A DNA stretch of 64,000 nt from Anaerolineae bacterium (GCA_023382535.1 JAHDWA010000035.1:1-64000); one strand, 5' to 3'; positions 35,505 to 44,789 are shown, numbered from the stretch's first letter. Notes: a model not told the origin generated them from the letters alone. Program-made: numbers and translations.

Positions 35505-38207
35505 TTAACTTTGCGCCACCGGTAAGGTTACCTTCACCACCAGACCGCCGCCGGGCCGGTTTTCAGCCCAAATTCGCCCGCCGTGGACTTCGATGATGCC
35601 GCTGCTGATAGACAACCCCAGCCCGGTGCCCACGGGAACGTCGCCCCGTTTGCGCCGGTCCGAAGGAAGATCAGGGGAAGTGTGCGATCCACGGTAAAAT
35701 TTGTCAAAGATGCGCTTGAGGTCGCCGGGGGGAAGACCAGGGCCACAATCCGCAATTTGTATTTCCAAAAATCCAGCAGTTACCTGAGCCTGAACATCAA
35801 TGGGCGTATCAGGCTGAGAATATTTAACCGCGTTGTCGAGCACATTGACCAGCGCCTGAACGATTAAGACAAAATCCAACGGTACCAGGGGCAGGTTGGC
35901 GGGAAGGTCTATCCTGATATTCCGGCCAGCCAGCACACCTTCCAGCCGCTGTAAAGCAGCCCCAATCACGTCCTGAATATCGCTGGGCTGGCGTGATACC
36001 TTTAACGCCCCGGCCTCCAGCCGGCTCATATCAAGTAGGTTGCCGACCAGGTGATTGAGGCGGTTAGCCTCCTCGTGAGCCGTTTTGAGCAGTTCCTGCT
36101 GCGTCGCCCGATCCAGCGCCTCGCTATCTTCCAGCAAGCTACTGAGAGAGCCGGTGATCGTCGCCAGAGGGGTGCGCAGGTCGTGCGAGATAGAGTTAAA
36201 CAGGGCTGTTTGCAACTTCTCAGTTTCCTCAATCAGTTCGGCCTGCCGGGCGGTTTCGGCCAGTTGTGCCCGTTCGATAGCCAGGGCCGTCTGGCTGGCA
36301 AAAGCCTCCATTAACCGGCGCTGCTCGGGGGTTGCTTGCCGGGCAGAGCTGGTAAGCTTCAGCCCCAATATCCCTACCACACCCCGGGCAGTTTTGAGCG
36401 GCAGGTAACGAGCATCTGCCGCCGCTAAGGTATCTGTACCTCGACCTGCTGGCTGACCGTGCTGGAAGGCCCAGGTGGCAACGGCAAGGCGATCAACATC
36501 AACGATAAAGCCGGGACTGGCGGCTTGCACAATTAAGCCCTCTCCCCCGGGTAAAAAAACGGCTACCTCTCGATCAAAGGTTTGGCCGATATGGGTAATG
36601 ACCGCCTGCATAATTTCGTCTGACCCAACTGCCGTAGCCAAATCTTGGCTGAGCGCATACAGGGTGGCTGTTTGCGCTTCGCGCTGCTGAGCCACCTCAA
36701 CCTGGTCGCGCACCCGCGAGGCCAGGGTGCTGATAGCCAGGCCGACGATAAGCAGGCTGGCGAAGGTGATAAGGTACTGCGGATCAGCGACATGGAAGGT
36801 ATAGCGCGGCGGCACAAAGAAAAAATTAAAAGCGACAACGCTCAGCATTGCGGCGAGGATAGATGGGCCTCGCCCTAACCGTAAAGCCGCAATCACCACT
36901 ACCAACAGGTAAAGCATGGCCAAATTCACAGGCGAAACAAAAGGATCAATGATGGTGTTGAGCAGTGTCGCAGCAGTGACCCAGCTCATGCTTTCGAGAT
37001 ACCGCTGCCAGGGGCGATGAGGCTGGAGATTGGTGGTTGTTACCCTTGATTGAATCGCTTCGGCCGCGCTGCTAATGACGTACACGTCAATATTGCTGCT
37101 GAGACCAATAATTTGATTCACCAGGGAGCCGCGCAGCCAATCGAGCCAGCGCGGGCGCAGAGGTTTACCTGCAATAATCTTGGTGATATTATGTTGCCGG
37201 GCATAGGTGACGATTGTCTCGGCAACGGTTCTGCCGGTGATGGTCATAGATTTACCGCCTAACTCTTCAGCCAGGCGCAAGGTGCGGGCGACCCGGTCCC
37301 GGTCGGCTTCGGGGAGACGGGCAGAGCCGGGGGTTTCAACGTGAACGGCGAACCACGCGGCGTTGAGCGGTTCGGCCAGGCGGCGGGCAGCGCGGACGAG
37401 TCGCTCGCTGAGCGGGCTAGGGCTAACGCAGACCAACAACCGGTCGCCGGCCGGCCAGGGACCGGGGATGGCCCGTGTCTGCATGTACGTGCGCATCTGT
37501 TCGTCAACCCGCTCAGCCGCGCGGCGCAGAGTCAACTCCCGCAGGGCTGTCAAGTTACCGGGTCTAAAAAACTTCTGAACGGCCCGCGCGGCCTGCTCGG
37601 GTACGTAAACTTTGCCTTCCTGGAGGCGTTGGAGCAGTTCGGCAGGAGGCAGGTCAATCAGTTCGATCTCGTCGGCTTCGTCCAGCAGCCGGTCCGGCAC
37701 GGTTTCCCGCACGGTAACTCCGGTGATCTGGGCCACGACATCGTTGAGACTTTCCAGGTGCTGGATGTTAAGGGTGGTGTAAACATCAATTCCAGCGGCC
37801 AGCAGTTCCTCGACATCCTGGTAGCGCTTGGGATGGCGCGAACCGGGGATATTGGTATGGGCAAATTCATCCACCAGGGCCAGTTGGGGCCGGCGGGCTA
37901 GCACGGCGTCCACATCCATCTCCGGTAAATTGACGCCGCGATACTCGACCTGCTGGCGAGGGATAATTTCCAACCCTGCCACCAAATCCTCGGTCTCAAG
38001 GCGGCCATGCGTTTCGACATAGCCGACCACCACATCCACGCCTTCGGCCTTGCGCTGGTGAGCCGCGCCGAGCATGGCATAGGTTTTACCTACCCCGGCC
38101 ACATAACCGAGGAAGATTTTGAGTCTGCCCCGTGTCTGCTGCTGCTCCTCAGCCTGGGCATAGGCCAGCAGCACATCGGGATTGGGGCGGGTTAGTTCTT
38201 GGTTCAC
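35505..38207 (-). CDS. kdpD: KdpD-type histidine kinase (copy 2)
   Basis: About 900 aa and strongly similar to copy 1 throughout: GYVAGVGKTYAMLGAAHQ, VDEFAHTNIPGSRHPKRYQD, USP-like domain, four-helix membrane block, GAF-like domain, SISHDLRTPLATITG and GTGLGLSISSGIIEVHGG. GTG 38207 gives an N-terminus NQELTRPNPDVLL that aligns with RQEPERPNPDRLL of copy 1. The frame stays open to an ATG at 38336, but that extension is translation of a family A repeat and is rejected. The VDEFAHTN/VDELAHTN difference and a changed GAF region are the main divergences. Confidence 0.92.
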   Translation of the reverse strand: MNQELTRPNPDVLLAYAQAEEQQQTRGRLKIFLGYVAGVGKTYAMLGAAHQRKAEGVDVVVGYVETHGRLETEDLVAGLEIIPRQQVEYRGVNLPEMDVDAVLARRPQLALVDEFAHTNIPGSRHPKRYQDVEELLAAGIDVYTTLNIQHLESLNDVVAQITGVTVRETVPDRLLDEADEIELIDLPPAELLQRLQEGKVYVPEQAARAVQKFFRPGNLTALRELTLRRAAERVDEQMRTYMQTRAIPGPWPAGDRLLVCVSPSPLSERLVRAARRLAEPLNAAWFAVHVETPGSARLPEADRDRVARTLRLAEELGGKSMTITGRTVAETIVTYARQHNITKIIAGKPLRPRWLDWLRGSLVNQIIGLSSNIDVYVISSAAEAIQSRVTTTNLQPHRPWQRYLESMSWVTAATLLNTIIDPFVSPVNLAMLYLLVVVIAALRLGRGPSILAAMLSVVAFNFFFVPPRYTFHVADPQYLITFASLLIVGLAISTLASRVRDQVEVAQQREAQTATLYALSQDLATAVGSDEIMQAVITHIGQTFDREVAVFLPGGEGLIVQAASPGFIVDVDRLAVATWAFQHGQPAGRGTDTLAAADARYLPLKTARGVVGILGLKLTSSARQATPEQRRLMEAFASQTALAIERAQLAETARQAELIEETEKLQTALFNSISHDLRTPLATITGSLSSLLEDSEALDRATQQELLKTAHEEANRLNHLVGNLLDMSRLEAGALKVSRQPSDIQDVIGAALQRLEGVLAGRNIRIDLPANLPLVPLDFVLIVQALVNVLDNAVKYSQPDTPIDVQAQVTAGFLEIQIADCGPGLPPGDLKRIFDKFYRGSHTSPDLPSDRRKRGDVPVGTGLGLSISSGIIEVHGGRIWAENRPGGGLVVKVTLPVAQS

Positions 38208-38254
38208 AATTGGCTCATCGTGTGCAAAATTAGCCAGGACGAACAAAAAGAATA

Positions 38255-38309
38255 AGGAAGATTGGAAGGTTGGAGTATTCCCATTCTTCCATCCTTCCAA
38301 CCCTCCAGT
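38255..38309. repeat. Palindromic repeat, family A
   Basis: GGAAGATTGGAAGGTTGGAG and CTTCCATCCTTCCAACCCTCC face each other across TATTCCCATT, directly between dtd and kdpD2. Confidence 0.7.
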
Positions 38310-38310
38310 G

Positions 38311-38760
38311 TTACAACTCTGCGGTATCCAAAACAATCGTCACCGGCCCATCATTTTCGATACGGACCCGCATGTGCGCTCCAAAGGCACCGGTAGCGAC
38401 CTTTTTGACACCCAATGCCTGCAACTGGGCGGCAAATTGAGTCACTAACGGTTCGGCGATTTCGGGCGGGGCGGCATCGGTGAAGCTGGGGCGGCGGCCC
38501 TTGCGGGCGTCGGCGTAGAGGGTAAATTGGGAAACTACCAGGATCTCCGCGCCGGTGTCCAGGGCCGACAGGTTCATTTTACCCTGTTCATCCTCAAAGA
38601 CGCGCAGATGAACCGTTTTTTCGGCCAGTTTTTTGACCTCGGTTGGGCCGTCGCCGTGTGTCACGCCCAATAGAATCACGTAGCCCGGCCCAATTTGACC
38701 CACAATTTTACCGTCAACGACCACGTGACCCTGTTGAACTCGCTGCAAGATAGCGCGCAT
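38311..38760 (-). CDS. dtd: D-aminoacyl-tRNA deacylase
   Basis: The 149-aa enzyme hydrolyses D-aminoacyl-tRNAs. The typical start [18 protein letters not shown], the [17 protein letters not shown] motif (active site), and the closing [19 protein letters not shown] with the cross-subunit GP motif are all present; length is exactly that of the family. The open frame extends upstream to 39042, but homology begins at ATG 38760. Confidence 0.97.
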   Translation of the reverse strand: MRAILQRVQQGHVVVDGKIVGQIGPGYVILLGVTHGDGPTEVKKLAEKTVHLRVFEDEQGKMNLSALDTGAEILVVSQFTLYADARKGRRPSFTDAAPPEIAEPLVTQFAAQLQALGVKKVATGAFGAHMRVRIENDGPVTIVLDTAEL

Positions 38761-38844
38761 GACTTTCCTTGATCGCGGATTCGCCCTAATTATATTCTCG
38801 CCGGGAGATTTGACCAATAAATTTATCGTAATCTCACAGAGTTG

Positions 38845-38853
38845 TGCTAAAAT
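38845..38853 (+). promoter_or_regulatory. Extended -10 promoter of the YafQ-type module
   Basis: TGC directly precedes TAAAAT, followed 33 bases later by the antitoxin start with GGGAG in front. No convincing -35. Confidence 0.45.
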
Positions 38854-38886
38854 AACGTTTAAAGTATTGTTTGGGAGATTGAGCCA

Positions 38887-39123
38887 ATGAGTGTAGTAAC
38901 CCTTGATCAAGCCCTTGATACAGTGATGCAGTTGTCGCTTGAACAACAAGAGATGCTGCTTGACATCATTCACCGCCGTCATATTGAGAATCGGCGCAGA
39001 GAGATTACACAGGATGCTCACGAGGCCATTGCTGCTTTCCATGCCGGAAAGTTAAGGCCGCAGCCTGTGGAAGAAATCATCGCTGAACTTCGCCAATCGT
39101 TGGACGAAGCGATTGAGGAATGA
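38887..39123 (+). CDS. Antitoxin-like protein of a YafQ/RelE-type module
   Basis: The 78-aa helical, acidic protein ([20 protein letters not shown], ending [11 protein letters not shown]) overlaps the toxin gene by four bases. This is the usual antitoxin-first arrangement. The sequence resembles small conserved proteins that precede RelE-family toxins in cyanobacteria, not RHH or Phd proteins. GGGAG lies upstream. Confidence 0.7.
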   Translation: MSVVTLDQALDTVMQLSLEQQEMLLDIIHRRHIENRRREITQDAHEAIAAFHAGKLRPQPVEEIIAELRQSLDEAIEE

Positions 39124-39404
39124 GAGAACTTGTTCTAATTCCAAAGTTCAAGCGAGCATTTCGTAAGTTTGTACGACGTGATTCCAGGCTGCAAAGGCGG
39201 ATAGAGGAAACATTAAAGCAGATGCAAGAGGATGTATTTGCATCTTATTTGAGTACTCACAAACTTGGTGGTGAACTTTTGGGATTGCAAGCCTGCTCTT
39301 GTGGATACGATTGCCGAATCGTGTTTTCAATCGAGCGAAACGAAGCAACGGGAAAAGAAGTTATCATTCTCCTTGATATTGGAACACACGACGAAGTCTA
39401 TTAA
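39120..39404 (+). CDS. YafQ/RelE-family mRNA interferase toxin
   Basis: A 94-aa basic protein with LIPKFKRAFRKFVRRDSRLQ, LGGELLGLQACSCGYDCRIV and the C-terminal LLDIGTHDEVY; the histidine in GTHDEVY corresponds to the catalytic histidine of YafQ-type toxins. Its composition is lower in GC than the surroundings. It is convergent with the tricorn gene, 21 bases away. Confidence 0.8.
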   Translation: MRELVLIPKFKRAFRKFVRRDSRLQRRIEETLKQMQEDVFASYLSTHKLGGELLGLQACSCGYDCRIVFSIERNEATGKEVIILLDIGTHDEVY

Positions 39405-39425
39405 AAGGTCGAACCACTAACCGAG

Positions 39426-42400
39426 TCACTTCCCCTTCTTCAATTTAGGCAGCTTCGGCAGCGCCCGGCTGGGCCGCGGACCGAAATCGGGGATGCGCGG
39501 CGGCTTGGTTTCCATAAGTTTCATGATTTCCTGTAAGCCCCGCTCCAACTGCGGGTCCTGGCCGGCGGCGTAATCCTGGGGGCGGACATCCACCTCGATG
39601 TCCGGGTCGGTGCCGTAATTTTCAACACCCCAGCCGACATCGGCGAACCAGTAGGAAAATTCCGGCTGGGTGGTGATGGTCCCATCCACCAGGGAGTGGC
39701 GCGGCCAGATGCCGATGACTCCGCCCCAGGTGCGCTTGCCGATGACCGGCCCCAGGCCCATCACTTTGAAGGCATGCGTAAAAATATCGCCGTCGGAGCC
39801 GGCGAATTCGTTGGTCAGCGCCACCAGCGGCCCGAGGACCGAGTGGCCGGGATAGGGCGAGGCCACCCCATAGCGGGATTGATTGTAACCAATTCGCCGC
39901 CGGGCCAATTTTTCGAGCAGCAGTTGTGACACGTTGCCGCCGCCGTTGAAGCGGACATCTACAATCAGCCCCTCTCGCTCCGACTCGCCCAGGTAATAGC
40001 GGTGAAATTCGGCGTAGCCAAACGCTCCCATATTAGGAATGTGAACATAACCGACCCGCTCCCCGGTTTCCTGGTGGACACGGCGGCGGTTGGCTTCGAC
40101 CCATTCCCGGTAGCGAGCCTCGATTTCGCTGCGCAGCGTTTTGACCAGGACAACGCGGAGGGTGTTGGAAGGTTGGGAAGATGGAGGGTTGGAAGGATTG
40201 GGGGGTTGGGAAGCTACATTTTCAGGTTGATTATCGTCTTGTTCTGGCGCGGTCGGCGGTCTACCATCGGCGGTCGGCGGTCGGTGGTCGGTGGTCGGTC
40301 TGGCTAACAGCGTCAACTGCACCTCGGTGTTGGCCCGATTGACCAGGAGCTGCTGGGGTGAAAGCTCGCGGCTGAGACGCTGTCCATCAATTGCCAGCAG
40401 CACATCGCCGACCTGGGCGTTGACTCCCAGCCGGCGCAAGGGCGAATCCCACCGCTCGACCCAGGCATCACCCTCGATGATATGAGTGATACGGTAGCCA
40501 TCGGCAGCGGGATCATATTCAAAATCAGCGCCCAAAAAACCTTGATCGTAGCGCGGCGCGGGGCGGTAATCACCCCCAAATTCATAGGCGTGGGAGGTGC
40601 CCAACTCACCCTGCATTTCCCACATCAGGTCTGAAAACTCGGAGCGGGTGGTGACCCGGTCAATCAGCGGGAAGTAACGCTGGTACACCTGCTGCCAGTC
40701 CACGCGGGACATATCATCCGTCCAGAAATGGTCGCGCTGCAAGCGCCAGGCCTCGCGGAACATTTGCTGCCACTCCTCCGGGGGATTGACCGCCACCCGC
40801 ACCCGGCTGAGATCAATCCAACCGCTTTTTTTGGTGTAGCCCGCCGCGCCGTTATCCGGTTTTTCCCCCGCCTTCAAAACCCGCAAATGCTTGCCGTTGC
40901 GATAAATTAAATAGTTCCGGTCTTGTGAAACTCCAAAATCGCTGATGCCGTTGACGATAAACTCTTTCTTGCGTTCGACCAGGTCGTACATTTCCAAAGC
41001 GCCATGGCCTTCTTCCTCATCCTGGTTACGCCAGCTTTTGCCCAGGCTGCCTTCGACAGGAAACGAGGTAAAGAGGACTTTATCTTTATTGATGCCTCTA
41101 ATCTGATGATAGCGACCTTCAGGGACCGGAAAAGCGGTGACTCGACTCTGGATGCCGTCCAGGTCAATCTGCAGAGGTTTATCTTTCTCCTCGGGTTTTG
41201 GCGGAGTGGTTTCACTTTCTTTGTTGTCTTTGGCCGGCGGCGGGGCAGTTTTACCGTTTTCATCCTTCTTGCCATTGCCGGCCACCTTGCCATTATCCCC
41301 AGGCGCTTCGCCAGGTAGGGGGATGAAGGGATTAGGCAGCTCCTTTTGCAGCGTGACCAGATAGGGCCTAGCCCCGCGCGGGAAATTAAGGTCAAAGTAG
41401 TAACTGTCATGGACCGGATCAAAATCGCGGAAGGAAAGAAAATAGATGTATTTGCCAGATGGGTCAAAACTGGGGCCGAAATCAAGCAGGTTGTTGGGGG
41501 TGGTCACAAAGTGAGTCGCCCCGCTTTCGACGTGGCATAATTTGATGGCGGCCGTATGGAGCGAGGTGCGCAGGCTGTAGACAACCCACTCTCCATCCGG
41601 CGACCAATCCAGCCCATAGATACGGCCATAGCTGCTTTTATCCAGCACTTTAAAGCTTTTCTTTTCCAGATCAACCCAAATAAGCTCGTAACGGTGATTG
41701 CCAAAAACCAGGCAGTCCTTTTTGGGTGACACTTTGAAAAAGAGCGGGCGGCCGGTATCTAATCCGGTTAAACGCTCTACCTGCCGGTCTGCGGGCGCTT
41801 TACTGGCATCGGCGTGAATTTCGATGGCTTCTTCACCGTCGGCGTCGCTGAGCATAACCAGCCGCTGGCCATCGTTGAGCCACTCAGCCAGGCGATAGCG
41901 CACCCCGCTGGCCTGGCTGTATGGCAGGACGGCGCCCTCCCAATTGGACAGCGCAAACGCCTGGCCCCGGGTGGTGATCGCCACGCTGTGGCCCTGGGGA
42001 TGGAGGGCGTAATGGTCCATAAAGCTAGACGCTTTGACAAATTTGCGATTGCGCTGGACCCGCGGGCTGTGAAATTCAATCTTGATTTTTTCGGGGTTTC
42101 TTTTGCCGCTTTTGGCCGGATCAAATACAAAAAGGTCGGCCCCGGCGCGGTAAACAATTCGTCGGCCATCACTGGCCGGGTTGCGAACGTAGTAATCTTC
42201 GTGATCGGTGTGGCGCTGGATGTCCTTGCCGTCCAAGGTGCAGGAGTAGAGGTTGCCGATGCCTTCGTGGTCTGATAAAAAGTAAATCCGTTCGCCCAGC
42301 CAGATGGGGCTGATAACGTGGCTGAGGGTTTTGAGCAGCGGCTTGAACTTGCCCCTGCCTTTGGAGTCAAGCCAGATCTCCCCGGCGGTACCGCCCCGAT

Positions 42401-42881
42401 AGCGTTTCCAGTTAGCTAACTCATTCGTCCGCCGGCCAATGACCACCCCGCCAGCCGGCCCAAAAGAAACGGAGCGGGCCGGGCCGTAAGGCAGCAACTC
42501 CGGCTGGCCGCCGGACGGGCTAATGGTGTAGACGGGGGTCAAGTGGGCAAAGGGTTGGCCGGCGTTGCTGGCGAAAACGATTTTTTGGCTGTCGGGCGTC
42601 CAGCCCAGGACGATGGTCAGGCTGCCCAGGTAAGTCAGGCGCGTGGCCGGGCCGCCCGCCGCGGGCATCACATAAACTTCACCCTCCCCCTCCTCCCGGC
42701 CGATAAAGGCCAGCCATTCGCCGTCGGGCGACAGGGCCGGGTGAGAGACCATGCCCAGGTTGGCCGTCAGCCGCCGGGCCACCCCACCCTTGGCCGGCAC
42801 GGCCCACAGGTCATCTTCACAGACAAAGACGACATTATTTTTGTGGATGGTAGGATAGCGATAGTAACCGTTGGGTTTCAT
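39426..42881 (-). CDS. Tricorn protease homologue (S41 family)
   Basis: The 1151-aa protein has a beta-propeller region (about residues 1-310, with WTPDSQKIVFASNAG and WLGERIYFLSDHEG-type blades), a second propeller (about 310-560), a linker rich in K, E and P (about 510-570), a PDZ domain and the S41 core. The catalytic set is visible: Ser763-His764 in GTSHAYEFGGDY, the nucleophile Ser1029 in EFAGSDGD, and a glutamate or aspartate in ENYGTDPDIEVD. By family it degrades peptides in the cytosol downstream of larger proteases. The PDZ domain is interrupted by about 45 residues encoded by two intergenic-type repeats (40164-40299). Confidence 0.93.
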   Translation of the reverse strand: MKPNGYYRYPTIHKNNVVFVCEDDLWAVPAKGGVARRLTANLGMVSHPALSPDGEWLAFIGREEGEGEVYVMPAAGGPATRLTYLGSLTIVLGWTPDSQKIVFASNAGQPFAHLTPVYTISPSGGQPELLPYGPARSVSFGPAGGVVIGRRTNELANWKRYRGGTAGEIWLDSKGRGKFKPLLKTLSHVISPIWLGERIYFLSDHEGIGNLYSCTLDGKDIQRHTDHEDYYVRNPASDGRRIVYRAGADLFVFDPAKSGKRNPEKIKIEFHSPRVQRNRKFVKASSFMDHYALHPQGHSVAITTRGQAFALSNWEGAVLPYSQASGVRYRLAEWLNDGQRLVMLSDADGEEAIEIHADASKAPADRQVERLTGLDTGRPLFFKVSPKKDCLVFGNHRYELIWVDLEKKSFKVLDKSSYGRIYGLDWSPDGEWVVYSLRTSLHTAAIKLCHVESGATHFVTTPNNLLDFGPSFDPSGKYIYFLSFRDFDPVHDSYYFDLNFPRGARPYLVTLQKELPNPFIPLPGEAPGDNGKVAGNGKKDENGKTAPPPAKDNKESETTPPKPEEKDKPLQIDLDGIQSRVTAFPVPEGRYHQIRGINKDKVLFTSFPVEGSLGKSWRNQDEEEGHGALEMYDLVERKKEFIVNGISDFGVSQDRNYLIYRNGKHLRVLKAGEKPDNGAAGYTKKSGWIDLSRVRVAVNPPEEWQQMFREAWRLQRDHFWTDDMSRVDWQQVYQRYFPLIDRVTTRSEFSDLMWEMQGELGTSHAYEFGGDYRPAPRYDQGFLGADFEYDPAADGYRITHIIEGDAWVERWDSPLRRLGVNAQVGDVLLAIDGQRLSRELSPQQLLVNRANTEVQLTLLARPTTDHRPPTADGRPPTAPEQDDNQPENVASQPPNPSNPPSSQPSNTLRVVLVKTLRSEIEARYREWVEANRRRVHQETGERVGYVHIPNMGAFGYAEFHRYYLGESEREGLIVDVRFNGGGNVSQLLLEKLARRRIGYNQSRYGVASPYPGHSVLGPLVALTNEFAGSDGDIFTHAFKVMGLGPVIGKRTWGGVIGIWPRHSLVDGTITTQPEFSYWFADVGWGVENYGTDPDIEVDVRPQDYAAGQDPQLERGLQEIMKLMETKPPRIPDFGPRPSRALPKLPKLKKGK
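40164..40299. repeat. Family A plus family B repeats inserted in frame within the tricorn PDZ domain
   Basis: Bases 40164-40213 are made of GGAAGGTTGGGAAG-like units (family A). Bases 40250-40299 are made of CGGTCGGCGGTC and GGTCGGTGGTCGG units (family B). Together they encode a P, S, T, Q and N-rich stretch between the PDZ strands VQLTLLAR and NTLRVVLVKTL. The reading frame stays open. Confidence 0.75.
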
Positions 42882-42960
42882 GGATTTTGATTACCTAAAA
42901 AGATTTTGTATCGAGTCAAGAGTTGAGCCGGGATTTGGGGATTAGAGGCATTCTTACTGA

Positions 42961-43383
42961 TTATACCGATGTCCCAAACAATGACCATTTATCCTTGTAT
43001 GGTTCTGAATCTGTCAAAAGGAAAGAATACCAGTCAGAGTTTGGCCTTGGATCGTGCCACATTTTTCTCGCTACAACTGTGCTAGGAACAATGTAGAAAT
43101 TAATGAGATCACCCGCTTTTCGATTGGTTAGGTTTACGAATACATAGATATGGCTTTCTGATACTTGTTCCTTAGCTTTTCTATTTAGAAGCCAAAAACT
43201 GCGGATTTGCGCATTGGTTTTTACTTGTACAGAATAGGCTCTTTGGCAAGCTTGGTCAGTTACCAAAATATCAGCCCCTATCGCACTACGAGATGTAGGA
43301 GATGCAATGAAACCAAGTTTCGATAATTCAGCCGCTACAAGATAAACTCCCCTCATTCCTGTGAGTTGTCTGGTTAATGCCAT
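42961..43383 (-). CDS. Putative PD-(D/E)XK-fold nuclease-like protein
   Basis: The 140-aa protein has the order helix (LVAAELSKLGFIASPTS), a GADILVTD strand ending in aspartate, and VQVKTN, the spaced D...QxK pattern of small restriction or resolvase-like PD-(D/E)XK proteins, followed by IYVFVNLTNRKAGDLINFYIV. Full catalytic activity is not certain because the acidic residue of the third position is Q. It is AT-rich compared with its neighbours. Two other short genes stand just upstream on the same strand. Confidence 0.6.
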   Translation of the reverse strand: MALTRQLTGMRGVYLVAAELSKLGFIASPTSRSAIGADILVTDQACQRAYSVQVKTNAQIRSFWLLNRKAKEQVSESHIYVFVNLTNRKAGDLINFYIVPSTVVARKMWHDPRPNSDWYSFLLTDSEPYKDKWSLFGTSV

Positions 43384-43424
43384 CTGAATTCCTCTGTACT
43401 GATATTTAGTTTGTGGTTCGTCCC

Positions 43425-43745
43425 TTACACAATATTCAGCAATTCGTCAATCTCCTGGCCAAGTCTAGCTCGACGTTTTGCAATCGCTTGCTCTAAATCC
43501 TCCCGAGTTGCCCGCGTCCACTTATCCACCCCCAACATTCGACCTGGCGCCAGTTCAAGCACGTCATAAGGACGAGCATTCCCGAGGTTATGGACAAACC
43601 GAACATATAAGCAAATATTGTTCGTTTCGGTACTTTGCAGAACATCAATAATCACTCCGATTTGACCTAGCGCGTTAACAATATCTCCGCGTTTAAAGTC
43701 AATAGATATCGGGGGCTTCACCGTAGGTGATAACGTGTTCGACAT
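43425..43745 (-). CDS. Hypothetical protein, 106 aa, low-GC
   Basis: Starting at ATG 43745 (GGTGG upstream), the protein contains a small beta-barrel-like segment (FKRGDIVNALGQIGVIIDVL, then NICLYVRFVHNLGNARPYDVLEL) and a helical basic tail (REDLEQAIAKRRARLGQEID). No family recognised. It overlaps the gene upstream by 47 bases in another frame; an ATG at 43772 would lengthen the overlap. Confidence 0.5.
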   Translation of the reverse strand: MSNTLSPTVKPPISIDFKRGDIVNALGQIGVIIDVLQSTETNNICLYVRFVHNLGNARPYDVLELAPGRMLGVDKWTRATREDLEQAIAKRRARLGQEIDELLNIV

Positions 43746-43929
43746 AATTTTCCACCTGGGAACTACTTTCAAATTCAGAGTCTACTCCGCAGTCACGCAG
43801 AATAGCAACCAACTTATAATGATCTCCCCATGCACTGCCGGTACCTTCGGAACGACGCTGGATCATCTCCTGCCAAGCCTGCCTGAGACGCTCTATATCT
43901 TCGGGGTAAAATTTAGGCTTCTGGGACAT
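43699..43929 (-). CDS. Hypothetical protein, 76 aa, low-GC
   Basis: The protein is helical and polar (YPEDIERLRQAWQEMIQRR, then AWGDHYKLVAILRDCGVD and QVENYVEHVITYGEAPDIY). No family recognised. It leads a three-gene low-GC unit with the 106-aa protein and the PD-(D/E)XK-like protein; the shared strand and overlap suggest one transcript. The ribosome binding site is weak. Confidence 0.5.
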   Translation of the reverse strand: MSQKPKFYPEDIERLRQAWQEMIQRRSEGTGSAWGDHYKLVAILRDCGVDSEFESSSQVENYVEHVITYGEAPDIY

Positions 43930-44018
43930 ATCAAAAACCGGTGGATATTTGCCACCTTAGATGCTCTGTTCTAAAAATCTCCATCAAGGCTAATTCAGAA
44001 GTTATCTTTTAGCACTTG

Positions 44019-44777
44019 CTACCCTGCAACCTTGCTACCAACCATCCCATTCCTCACCGCCACAATCTCGGCCATGATGCTCAGGGCAATTTCTGCCGGG
44101 GTGCGCCCGCCGAGATCGAGGCCAATAGGGGCGTGGAGGCGATCAATCTGCGCTTGGGTCAGTCCGCTTTCCAATAAACGCTTGACCCGCTGGGCGTGCG
44201 TCTTGGGGCTGCCCAGGGCGCCGACATAACCAACCGGGCTGGGCAAAGCGACCAACAGCGCGGGGTCGTCCAGCTTGGGATCGTGCGTGACGACCACCAC
44301 ACTGCTTTCGCGGGTCAGGCCGATGTCGGGCAGAGCCTCGTCGGGCCAGCGCTGGATCAGGTGGTCGGCGTGAGGGAAGCGCTCCGGCGAGGCGAAGGCG
44401 GTCCGGGGGTCTACAAGGTAGGTGCTAAAGCCAAGCGGTTTGGCAAAGTGGATCAAGTCGCTGGCAATATGCACCCCGCCGACAATGATCAGCCGCGGGC
44501 TTGGCCGGTGAACGTCAAAAAAGACCTCGATCTCTTCGCCGCCTACCGCCAAGGCTGGGTAGCGGCGCGTGGCCGAAGTTCGCTCAGCCATCAACTGCCG
44601 GGCGTCTTGCAGAATAGACTCGCACCACGGTGTTTCCAGCAACGGGCCGGCCGGCTCACCTTCCGCCGGAAGCAGAGCTTTGACCCCCAGCAATTCTGCC
44701 GGTCCGCGCACCACCACCGCCAGGGCCACACTTTGATCTTTTTGTACGTACTCTTTTAATTGGGAAAAAAGGGACAT
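44019..44777 (-). CDS. XdhC/CoxI-family Rossmann domain protein
   Basis: The 252-aa protein corresponds to the C-terminal XdhC Rossmann domain: PRLIIVGGVHIASDLIHFAKPLGF (glycine-rich strand), VVVVTHDPKLDDPALLVAL, YVGALGSPKTHAQRVKRL and LHAPIGLDLGGRTPAEIALSIMAEI. By family XdhC binds and inserts molybdenum cofactor into xanthine dehydrogenase-type enzymes. None is in this window, so the client lies elsewhere. The N-terminal XdhC domain is a separate gene (44862-45176). The last residues (GSKVAG) are encoded by a repeat. Confidence 0.85.
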   Translation of the reverse strand: MSLFSQLKEYVQKDQSVALAVVVRGPAELLGVKALLPAEGEPAGPLLETPWCESILQDARQLMAERTSATRRYPALAVGGEEIEVFFDVHRPSPRLIIVGGVHIASDLIHFAKPLGFSTYLVDPRTAFASPERFPHADHLIQRWPDEALPDIGLTRESSVVVVTHDPKLDDPALLVALPSPVGYVGALGSPKTHAQRVKRLLESGLTQAQIDRLHAPIGLDLGGRTPAEIALSIMAEIVAVRNGMVGSKVAG

Positions 44778-44789
44778 ATCTGTACACCT

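Noticed and set aside
38208..38336. N-terminal extension of kdpD2 by 43 residues
   Set aside because: The extension is translation of a family A repeat. Copy 1 aligns from GTG 38207.
38761..39042. Upstream extension of dtd by 94 residues
   Set aside because: Dtd proteins begin at MRAILQRV; the extension overlaps the antitoxin gene on the other strand.
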